Source of the DNA: MWFE01 sp964481075
GTDB lineage: Bacteria > Bacteroidota > Bacteroidia > Bacteroidales > Tenuifilaceae
NCBI GenBank assembly: GCA_964481075.1
Contig: CAYZSD010000141.1
Coordinates: forward strand, 1-8,968
DNA: 8,968 bases
Reading direction: 5' to 3'
Both the position numbers and the translations under genes were made by a program. This document shows positions 1 through 5,267 of this stretch, in pieces. A model generated the notes under the pieces. The model was not told the DNA's origin. It made no database searches and saw nothing but the letters and a program-made list of their open reading frames with translations. Position 1 is the first letter of the stretch; each line of letters starts with the position of its first letter.

Positions 1-70
1 TATTCGCTAAACACCAAAATTTACAGGAGTTTTTAATCTGTTAAAGTAGAATTAAGTAGCATTGAGTAGA

Positions 71-468
71 ATGAATTTCTTTTACACGTCTGATTTTGAA
101 AATTCTATTAAAGAATTAATTTCAAAAAAGAAATTAGGTTACTTTTCTTGCAATGAAGACATTAAATGTGTTTTCAACGAAATTAATTTTAATGAAATAT
201 GGAATTTCCGGGAAAATATACTTGATTTTCACCCTTACAGATTAATCAAAACAAGAATTCCAAATAGCGGTCAGAATTTGAGTAAACGTGACGGGTTTAG
301 ATTGCTTTTATAGTAAACAAAGAAAAAGAGAGCATAACTTTCCTTTATGTTTTTCCAAAAAAAGGGAAATACGCAAAGATTAACGTTACTGAAAAAGAAA
401 TTGAAAAATTAATTCATAATTATAGTTCCGAAATCAAGAACAATACGCTAAAAGTATTTGAATTCTAA
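71..468 (+). pseudogene. RelE/ParE-like toxin gene broken by one frameshift
   Basis: ATG71 opens a frame that stops at 311-313 after the residues DGFRLLL. The frame one base over, from position 310, continues without a stop to TAA 466-468 and reads IVNKEKESITFLYVFPKKGK and onward. Adding one T to the run at 306-309 joins the two into one 132-residue protein. The joined centre, with RLIKTRIPNSGQNLSKRDGF followed by a beta-rich IVNKEKESITFLYVF strand, resembles RelE-type mRNA-interferase toxins, in which a 'K(S/R)xGFR(L/V)I' strand is typical. That family call rests on pattern recognition only. If functional, such a protein would cleave mRNA on ribosomes and be held in check by an antitoxin. 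No antitoxin gene follows; one could lie left of the window. An in-frame TTG at 62 is a less likely start. The break could be real decay or a homopolymer sequencing error. Confidence 0.6.
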
Positions 469-476
469 TATATTAC

Positions 477-611
477 TGCACACAACAAGGGGTGTAACCA
501 ATTTGGGCTGAATGGGTTACGGAAACGGGTCGGCACGCAGGAAAAGTCTTAACGGGGGATAAATCCCATGCCCCGCTCACCCAAACTGGTCACACCCCCA
601 GCCGTTAGGCA
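477..611 (+). repeat. attC-like imperfect palindrome (upstream copy)
   Basis: The two ends of this roughly 135-base element pair over about 20 base pairs. 489-495 pairs with 592-598, 497-500 with 587-590, 502-507 with 580-585, and 509-511 with 577-579. Two single mismatches (A496/C591, A501/C586) and one unpaired base (C508) interrupt the stem. The outer end carries GTTAGGC at 604-610, a perfect fit to the integron core site GTTRRRY. The opposite end has ACACAAC at 480-486, one mismatch from RYYYAAC, and AAC there can pair with GTT. TGC 477-479 pairs with GCA 609-611. The central 65 bases hold a smaller GGGAT/ATCCC palindrome at 556-567. Size, terminal boxes and mismatched long stem match an integron attC site. 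It sits just after one accessory gene and before another. An unrelated structured repeat or RNA is the alternative. Confidence 0.5.
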
Positions 612-677
612 CAAGCATGAAGAGAATGTGTTCACAGAAAAACATATCTTTTGGTGAATATATTAATTTAAAGTTAT

Positions 678-685
678 TATCTTTG
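678..685 (+). promoter_or_regulatory. Bacteroidota-type -7 box of the ATPase gene
   Basis: TATCTTTG fits the TAnnTTTG consensus of the Bacteroidota primary sigma factor exactly. A possible -33 TTTG lies at 650-653, with a somewhat long spacing of 24 bases. The box ends only 11 bases before ATG697, so the transcript would begin within a few bases of the start codon and have almost no leader. The promoter lies inside the putative cassette, which would allow the gene to be expressed on its own. Confidence 0.55.
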
Positions 686-696
686 CAAGAAAAACA

Positions 697-1818
697 ATGT
701 ACTCAAGATATCTTAGTAACAGAATAAAGAATCGAATCGATTCAGGTAAAGCGATTGTTGTAATCGGTCCACGACAAGTGGGAAAAACAACCCTAATCGA
801 ATCAATCCTTGAATCAAAAGATTATCTACTCCTTGATGGAGATGACCCTAAAACAAGAACTTTATTAACAGAACCAAATACAGAACAGATTCGAAGGATT
901 TTAGGGAATTATAAGTATGTCTTCATTGATGAAGCTCAAAGAATTGAGGGAATAGGGCTTACTATGAAAATAGTAACCGATAGATTTAAAAACGTTCAAT
1001 TGTTTGCAAGTGGCTCATCCTCTTTTGATTTATCAAATAAAATCAATGAACCTTTAACTGGCAGGAAATGGGAGTATCAGCTGTTCCCAATTTCGTGGGA
1101 AGAGTATGAGAACCATCACGGTTTTTTATATGCAGAGCAGAGTTTAGAGAATAGATTACTTTATGGGTTTTACCCTGATGTATTAAATAACGTGGGAGAC
1201 GAAGTTAGTATCTTACGGAATTTAGTAAACAGCTATTTGTACAAAGACATCCTTTCATATGCAGATATACGAAAGCCAGAGGTTCTTGATAAGCTTGTTC
1301 AAGCTCTAGCTCTTCAGATTGGTAGTGAAGTTAACTATTCAGAATTAGCTCAAACTGTAAACGTGGATAAAAATACAGTTAGTAAATACATTGACATTTT
1401 AGAAAAAGGTTATATTATTTTTAAATTGAGTAGCTTTAGCCGAAATGTTAGGAATGAAATAAAAACAAACAAGAAGATTTATTTCTATGATAATGGAATA
1501 AGAAATATGGTAATTGGTAATTTCGATCCAATAGAGCTAAGGATTGATAAAGGTGCTCTTTGGGAGAATTTTCTAATTTCAGAAAGGATTAAGCAGATTG
1601 AGTACAAGCAAAGTCTTGCTCACACCTATTTCTGGAGAACAAAACAACAACAAGAAGTTGATTTCTTAGAGGAAAATGGAGGAAAAATTTTTGGGTTTGA
1701 ATTTAAGTGGAAGAAAAAGAATAATCAGAAATTACCAAAAACATTCACTGAAACGTACAATGCGGAGACAAAGATAATTGACAGAGAAAATTTTAGAGAA
1801 TTTGTGAGAATTGAATAA
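697..1818 (+). CDS. AAA_14/DUF4143 family ATPase
   Basis: This 373-residue protein has the layout of the widespread ATPase family with an N-terminal AAA_14 domain and a C-terminal DUF4143 domain. Visible motifs are a Walker A loop GPRQVGKT (24-31), a Walker B strand YVFIDEAQ (74-81, with D78 and E79), a sensor-like strand LFASGSSSFDLS (102-113) and a basic LTGR (120-123). A winged-helix-like part spans about 205-245. Near the C-terminus, EVDF (320-323) followed by FEFKWK (334-339) resembles the D...E-x-K core of PD-(D/E)XK nuclease-like folds. The length is normal for the family. The start is set by the usual N-terminus, a short 'YxSxxI' helix about 20 residues before the P-loop. Its cellular role is unknown, and members are often found alone in accessory DNA. 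Flanking attC-like elements and low GC suggest it was acquired. It is intact and soluble, with no membrane segment. Confidence 0.9.
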   Translation: MYSRYLSNRIKNRIDSGKAIVVIGPRQVGKTTLIESILESKDYLLLDGDDPKTRTLLTEPNTEQIRRILGNYKYVFIDEAQRIEGIGLTMKIVTDRFKNVQLFASGSSSFDLSNKINEPLTGRKWEYQLFPISWEEYENHHGFLYAEQSLENRLLYGFYPDVLNNVGDEVSILRNLVNSYLYKDILSYADIRKPEVLDKLVQALALQIGSEVNYSELAQTVNVDKNTVSKYIDILEKGYIIFKLSSFSRNVRNEIKTNKKIYFYDNGIRNMVIGNFDPIELRIDKGALWENFLISERIKQIEYKQSLAHTYFWRTKQQQEVDFLEENGGKIFGFEFKWKKKNNQKLPKTFTETYNAETKIIDRENFREFVRIE

Positions 1819-1849
1819 TGCCAGTGCCTAACAAGGGATGTCGCTAACC

Positions 1850-1877
1850 AGCCTGTCTGCACTAAGCAGAGCAGGCT
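1850..1877 (+). repeat. Strong hairpin with one bulged G
   Basis: AGCCTGTCTGC (1850-1860) pairs with 1866-1877 over 11 base pairs, leaving G1871 unpaired and ACTAA as the loop. A single extrahelical base in an otherwise good stem is a hallmark of folded attC sites, where it selects the strand that recombines. The hairpin starts 18 bases after the GCCTAAC box. It is not followed by a T run, so it does not look like an intrinsic terminator of the ATPase gene. Confidence 0.55.
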
Positions 1878-1908
1878 ACTGGCAGGTGTGGGTTGATATT
1901 GGATTGCG

Positions 1909-1924
1909 TCCCGAGGCATCGGGA
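1909..1924. repeat. Short palindrome of TCCCGA type
   Basis: TCCCGA (1909-1914) and TCGGGA (1919-1924) form a perfect 6-base stem around GGCA. The same TCCCGAG core recurs in a longer hairpin 55 bases downstream. Similar TCCCGA/TCGGGA palindromes are, as I recall, repeated in many Bacteroidota genomes, so this may be one unit of a dispersed intergenic palindrome family. Confidence 0.5.
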
Positions 1925-1978
1925 TTTCAGAATCGGAACTTTTTCGCCCGCTCGGTCGTTTTCGTCGGGGGAGGAACT

Positions 1979-2009
1979 CCTATCCCGAGGCCCGAAGTCT
2001 CGGGATAGG
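1979..2009. repeat. 11-bp perfect inverted repeat of TCCCGAG type
   Basis: CCTATCCCGAG (1979-1989) is exactly complementary to CTCGGGATAGG (1999-2009), with a nine-base loop GCCCGAAGT. It lies between the convergent ends of the ATPase gene and hutU. It could slow transcription from either side, but neither strand shows the T run of a classical intrinsic terminator. The shared core with 1909-1924 suggests a dispersed palindromic unit. Confidence 0.6.
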
Positions 2010-2030
2010 GTGTAGCGTTCGATCCTACAC
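2010..2030. repeat. 6-bp hairpin next to the 11-bp repeat
   Basis: GTGTAG (2010-2015) and CTACAC (2025-2030) pair perfectly around a nine-base loop. The hairpin begins immediately after the preceding inverted repeat, so the two could stack. It lies 20 bases beyond the end of hutU. Function is unknown; it may be the inner part of the downstream attC-like element. Confidence 0.4.
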
Positions 2031-2049
2031 TTGCCATACCCCCAGCCTT

Positions 2050-4059
2050 TTAAACCACCCTGTCAATCAGCTCATCATCGGCAATATTTGGAATTGTTAC
2101 CTTTAGATTTGGTGTTCTGTCCATCTCGCGTTGAATGGCAAACATGGCCTCCTTATTCCTGCCCCAGTTTCGGCGAGCAATCCCGTTGTTCACATCCCAA
2201 AGGAGCATCATGCGTAAGCGGCGGTCGGCATCCTCAGAGCCATCAAGGGTTAGGCCAAAGCCTCCGTTTATTACTTCCCCCCAGCCAACCCCTCCGCCGT
2301 TGTGAATAGAAACCCAGGTAGCTCCCCGGAACGAATCGCCAATGACGTTGTGAATCGCCATGTCGGCTGTAAAGCGGGATCCATCGTAGATATTCGATGT
2401 TTCGCGGAAGGGAGAATCTGTCCCTGAAACATCGTGATGGTCACGCCCCAATACAATCGGGGCTGAAATTTTCCCTTCACTAATGGCCTTGTTAAAGGCC
2501 TCGGCAATTTTTATTCTCCCCTCGGAATCGGCATAAAGGATTCGAGCCTGCGACCCGACAACCATTTTATTCTTTCCAGCTTCCTTGATCCAGTGGATGT
2601 TATCCTGAAGTTGCCCAAGTATTTCACCTGGGGCTGTTCTTGCTATCTTTTCAAGTACTTGCTCTGCAATCCTGTCGGTCATTTCTAGGTCTGCTGGATC
2701 GGACGAAGTGCAAACCCAACGGAATGGGCCAAAGCCGTAGTCGAAGAACATTGGTCCCATGATGTCTTGCACGTACGATGGGTATCGGAAATCTCCATTG
2801 GGTTTGACGATATCTGCTCCCGCACGGCTTGCCTCAAGCAGGAATGCGTTTCCATAGTCGAAGAAGTACATACCACGCTCTGAGAGCTGATTAATGGCTT
2901 TAACATGTCGGCGTAAGCTTTCGTAAACCAATTCCTTGAACTTCTCAGGGTTGTTTGCCATAAGGTGGTTGGATTCTTCGAAGGAAAGACCAACAGGGTA
3001 GTAGCCCCCTGCAAAGGGGTTGTGAAGCGAGGTTTGATCGCTCCCAAGGTCAACAGCAATATCTTCAAGTGCAAGCCTTTCCCAAAGATCAACCACATTG
3101 CCCTGGTAGGCAATGGAGATTGCTTCCTTAGCCTCCATAGCTTCCCGAATGCGAGGAATGAGCCTGTCAAGGTTGTCGTAAACCTCGTCAACCCAGCCTT
3201 GGCTGTGACGAACGTGAGTTGCTTTAGGATTAATCTCGGCAATAACGCTCACTATTTCTGCAATTACTCCAGCCTTTGGCTGAGCTCCCGACATTCCACC
3301 AAGACCCGAAGAAACAAACAGCTTCCCTCTGAGGTTGGTTTCGCCAGGCTTTAGCCTTTTTCGACCTGCATTCATCACAGTGATGGTAGTGCCATGAACA
3401 ATGCCCTGTGGTCCAATGTACATGAACGATCCAGCAGTCATCTGTCCGTATTGGGTTACACCAAGGGCGTTAAATCGTTCCCAGTCGTCCTTGCTACTGT
3501 AGTTGGGTATCATCATACCGTTTGTAACCACAACCCTAGGTGCATCCTTATGCGAAGGGAATAGCCCCATTGGATGCCCTGAGTAGAGCACTAGGGTTTG
3601 CTCGTCGGTCATTTCGGCAAGATATTTCATAGTGAGCAGGTACTGTGCCCAATTCTGGAAAACCGCTCCGTTACCCCCGTAGGTTATCAGTTCATGCGGG
3701 TGTTGAGCAACGGCGTAGTCGAGGTTATTGGAGAGCATCAGCATGATTGAAGCTGCCTGAACGGAGCTATGGGGGAAGTCTTCAAGCCTTCTGGCTGTTA
3801 TCTTATAGTCAGGTCTGAAACGATACATGTAAATTCTTCCGAATTCGTTGAGTTCTTTTGCAAACTCTTCTGCCAAAATAGCATGATGCTTCTTGGGGAA
3901 GTATCTCAAGGCATTTTTTATGGCAAGCTTTTTCTCGGGAAGTGTTAATATTTGTTTACGTTTTGGGGCGTGATTTACAGTATCGTCCCAAACTTTTAGA
4001 GCAGGTAGCTCATCGGGAATCCCTTGCAGGATAAGATATTGAAACTCTTCTCTAGTCAT
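2050..4059 (-). CDS. hutU: Urocanate hydratase (long form)
   Basis: The product is a 669-residue urocanase, the NAD+-dependent enzyme that adds water to urocanate to give 4-imidazolone-5-propionate, the second step of histidine breakdown in the cytoplasm. Conserved segments are YGGNG (127-131), GQMTAGS (205-211), GLGGMSGAQ (252-260), GSDQTS (339-344), FDYGNAFL (400-407), GRDHHDVSGTDSPFRET (538-554) and HNGGGVGWGEV (586-596). It is about 110 residues longer than the Pseudomonas and Bacillus enzymes and close in length to the animal UROC1 type. It has VGSQARILYAD (501-511) where the short class carries FQGLPARICW with its cysteine. ATG4059 fits the family N-terminus, about 45 residues before the LAIKNALRYFP helix. 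No hutH, hutI or formiminotransferase gene is in the window; the rest of the pathway must be elsewhere. The reading frame is intact. Confidence 0.97.
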   Translation of the reverse strand: MTREEFQYLILQGIPDELPALKVWDDTVNHAPKRKQILTLPEKKLAIKNALRYFPKKHHAILAEEFAKELNEFGRIYMYRFRPDYKITARRLEDFPHSSVQAASIMLMLSNNLDYAVAQHPHELITYGGNGAVFQNWAQYLLTMKYLAEMTDEQTLVLYSGHPMGLFPSHKDAPRVVVTNGMMIPNYSSKDDWERFNALGVTQYGQMTAGSFMYIGPQGIVHGTTITVMNAGRKRLKPGETNLRGKLFVSSGLGGMSGAQPKAGVIAEIVSVIAEINPKATHVRHSQGWVDEVYDNLDRLIPRIREAMEAKEAISIAYQGNVVDLWERLALEDIAVDLGSDQTSLHNPFAGGYYPVGLSFEESNHLMANNPEKFKELVYESLRRHVKAINQLSERGMYFFDYGNAFLLEASRAGADIVKPNGDFRYPSYVQDIMGPMFFDYGFGPFRWVCTSSDPADLEMTDRIAEQVLEKIARTAPGEILGQLQDNIHWIKEAGKNKMVVGSQARILYADSEGRIKIAEAFNKAISEGKISAPIVLGRDHHDVSGTDSPFRETSNIYDGSRFTADMAIHNVIGDSFRGATWVSIHNGGGVGWGEVINGGFGLTLDGSEDADRRLRMMLLWDVNNGIARRNWGRNKEAMFAIQREMDRTPNLKVTIPNIADDELIDRVV

Positions 4060-4087
4060 GTCCCTAGTATTTTAAATTTATCTGCTG

Positions 4088-4095
4088 TAAAGATA
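4088..4095 (-). promoter_or_regulatory. Candidate -7 box of hutU
   Basis: Read on the minus strand this is TATCTTTA, one mismatch from the Bacteroidota TAnnTTTG box. It would start transcription about 20 bases before ATG4059. No good TTTG is visible at the -33 position; TTCG near 4121 is the nearest match. Confidence 0.35.
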
Positions 4096-4108
4096 ATGCT
4101 TTTTTGGG

Positions 4109-4120
4109 GTGATTTATCAC
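4109..4120. promoter_or_regulatory. Small palindrome between hutU and lemA (possible operator)
   Basis: GTGATTTATCAC has perfect 5-base arms around TT. It lies upstream of the candidate hutU -7 box, between it and the -33 region, and just upstream of the lemA promoter region, where a shared regulator could act. The GTGA...TCAC arms recall CRP/FNR half-sites, but the four-base gap is two bases shorter than the standard site. A palindrome this short can occur by chance in 90 bases. Confidence 0.25.
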
Positions 4121-4127
4121 GAAGATT

Positions 4128-4151
4128 TTTGTAACCTTTGCATTATTTTTG
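4128..4151 (+). promoter_or_regulatory. Candidate lemA operon promoter region
   Basis: TATTTTTG at 4144-4151 fits TAnnTTTG exactly. AACCTTTG at 4133-4140 is a second near match (one mismatch), and TTTG at 4128-4131 adds a third copy of the core. The spacing between any pair does not match a standard -33/-7 arrangement, so which box is used is uncertain. With 4144-4151 the leader to ATG4197 would be about 40 bases. Confidence 0.35.
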
Positions 4152-4196
4152 TTTGTACAACGAATGAATTACCAAACTAATAAAAAATCAAGCAAT

Positions 4197-4787
4197 ATGT
4201 TAAAACGGAAAATCGTTTACCTAATGGTATTAGTTTTGTCGATACCATTACTCAGTAGCTGTGGCTACAATCGTATGGTTTCCCTCGAAGAGGGCGTTAC
4301 CGCCCAATGGGCAAACGTTGAGAATGTTTATCAAAGGCGAATGGATCTTATCCCAAACCTTGTGAACACCGTAAAGGGGTATGCTAACTTCGAGCAGCAA
4401 ACCCTAACTCAGGTAATTGAAGCCAGGGCAAAGGCTACACAGGTTACAATTGACCCAACTAACCTAACCGAGGCAAACCTGAAGCAATTCCAACAGGCAC
4501 AAGGACAATTGAGTAGCGCCCTTTCCAGGCTTCTTGTTACTATAGAGCGCTATCCTGATTTGAAGGCCAATCAGAATTTTCTTGAGCTTCAAGCTCAACT
4601 TGAGGGGACAGAGAATAGAATTGCCGTTGAGAGGCGAAGATTTAATGAGTTGGTGCAGTCGTACAATTCCTATATCCGATCATTCCCTCGCGTAATCTAC
4701 GCTGGGTGGTTTGGATTTGAGAAGAAAGCTTACTTCGAAGCCGATCAGGCTGCAAAAGAAGTTCCCAAAGTTGATTTTGGTAGCTAG
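4197..4787 (+). CDS. lemA: LemA family lipoprotein
   Basis: From ATG4197 the protein has 196 residues, normal for LemA. It begins with basic residues and a hydrophobic stretch ending in the lipobox L-S-S-C (19-22), so it should be exported, cleaved before C22 and lipid-anchored in the envelope. Family segments are AQWANVENVYQRRMDLIPNL (36-55) and, near the end, EGTENRIAVERRRFNELVQS (136-155). The mature protein is mostly helical. LemA proteins are widespread, but their biochemical role is not settled. ATG4197 puts the basic n-region directly before the hydrophobic core; ATG4164 would add 11 polar residues and TTG4149 would overlap the promoter box. The gene is divergent from hutU and is followed after 25 bases by two TPM genes, a common Bacteroidota arrangement that suggests a shared envelope function. 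Confidence 0.93.
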   Translation: MLKRKIVYLMVLVLSIPLLSSCGYNRMVSLEEGVTAQWANVENVYQRRMDLIPNLVNTVKGYANFEQQTLTQVIEARAKATQVTIDPTNLTEANLKQFQQAQGQLSSALSRLLVTIERYPDLKANQNFLELQAQLEGTENRIAVERRRFNELVQSYNSYIRSFPRVIYAGWFGFEKKAYFEADQAAKEVPKVDFGS

Positions 4788-4812
4788 CAATATTTTTACA
4801 CACGAAAAATTG

Positions 4813-5253
4813 ATGAATATGGCTGCCGACGAGTTTAAGCTGGGTGAAAAGATACAGATTGTAAATGCCATAAAGAAGGCAGAAAAGAATACTTCGGGTG
4901 AGGTAAGAGTTCACATCGATAACCGTTGCAAAGGCGATGTGCTGGATCGTGCTGTTGATGTTTTTGCCATGCTAAAAATGCATAAAACTGATCTAAGAAA
5001 CGGGGTTCTTTTCTACTTGGCAATAAAGGATCATAAGTTTGCCATACTTGGTGACGCTGGAATCAATGCTGTGGTTCCAGCAAATTTTTGGGAAAGCATT
5101 AAGGATGCCATGGTTGAGCATTTTGCTCAAGGAGCCTTTGCTGAGGGGCTTGTAACAGGTATTACCATGGCAGGAGAAAAGCTTCAAGAGCATTTTCCTT
5201 ACCAGAAAGATGATGTTAACGAACTTCCCGATGATATATCATTTGGAAACTAA
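4813..5253 (+). CDS. Small cytoplasmic-type TPM domain protein
   Basis: From ATG4813 this is a 146-residue protein made almost wholly of a TPM domain (TPM_phosphatase, named for TLP18.3/Psb32/MOLO-1). Typical segments are a first helix with AIKKAEKNTSGEVRVHI (19-35), RNGVLFYLAIKDHKFAILGD (62-81), the FW pair (92-93) and a final helix. No signal peptide or membrane segment is visible, unlike its downstream neighbour. A longer frame back to 4711 would overlap the end of lemA and add residues unlike the family, so the start is 4813 (or ATG4819). Plant TLP18.3 has weak acid phosphatase activity, but the bacterial role is unknown. It sits 25 bases after lemA and 14 bases before the next TPM gene, so it is almost certainly cotranscribed with both. 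Confidence 0.9.
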   Translation: MNMAADEFKLGEKIQIVNAIKKAEKNTSGEVRVHIDNRCKGDVLDRAVDVFAMLKMHKTDLRNGVLFYLAIKDHKFAILGDAGINAVVPANFWESIKDAMVEHFAQGAFAEGLVTGITMAGEKLQEHFPYQKDDVNELPDDISFGN

Positions 5254-5267
5254 TAAATGAAAAAGGC

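Larger units (their letters stand above)
605..2049 (+). mobile_element. Putative integron-like gene cassette carrying the DUF4143 ATPase
   Basis: If the flanking palindromes are attC sites, the cassette runs from the cleavable G/TT of GTTAGGC (604/605), through one promoter-equipped gene, to the end of the second element near 2049. Supporting features are the single gene in the same orientation as the sites, its close fit between them, its visibly more AT-rich composition than hutU, and the matching element boundaries. Both elements open with AACAAGGG(G/A)TGT then AACCA (484-500 and 1830-1850), and both close with CA(C/T)ACCCCCAGCC (591-603 and 2035-2047). No integrase gene is present, so this could be part of a larger array, a relic, or a set of interspersed repeats that only looks like one. 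The left boundary is better supported than the right. Confidence 0.38.
1826..2055 (+). repeat. attC-like element (downstream copy), probably interrupted
   Basis: It opens eight bases after the ATPase stop with GCCTAAC (1826-1832), a perfect RYYYAAC box. AACAAGGGATGT and AACCA follow, as in the upstream element. Its far end, CATACCCCCAGCC at 2035-2047, matches CACACCCCCAGCC of the upstream copy with one difference. It is followed by TTTAAAC (2049-2055), one mismatch from GTTRRRY and overlapping the hutU stop codon. At about 230 bases it is much longer than the first copy. The ends do not pair well over a long distance, and the middle contains separate hairpins, so it may be an attC site expanded by inserted palindromes. 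A shorter site of about 70 bases ending at GTTGATA (1892-1898) is the alternative, but that box fits the consensus poorly. Confidence 0.38.

Noticed and set aside
1..70. C-terminal end of an upstream antitoxin gene
   Set aside because: Two frames give short ends (stops at 34-36 and 40-42), but neither has recognisable sequence, so no gene can be supported.
1725..1919. 64-codon minus-strand frame over the ATPase 3' end and the downstream element
   Set aside because: It overlaps a well-supported gene in antisense, runs through hairpin sequence and resembles no family.
1979..2009. 11-bp inverted repeat as an intrinsic terminator
   Set aside because: No T run follows on either strand; its core is shared with a neighbouring palindrome, which favours a repeat unit.
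477..2030. CRISPR array
   Set aside because: The repeats occur only twice, are more than 1.2 kb apart and differ in length.
2031..2309. 92-codon plus-strand frame opposite the hutU 3' end
   Set aside because: Antisense shadow of a conserved enzyme; composition reflects hutU codons read backwards.
4109..4120. CRP/FNR binding site
   Set aside because: The gap between GTGA and TCAC is four bases, not six, so it is kept only as an unassigned palindrome.
4711..4812. Upstream extension of the small TPM protein overlapping lemA
   Set aside because: The extra 34 residues are basic and unlike the family, and the TPM domain begins just after ATG4813.
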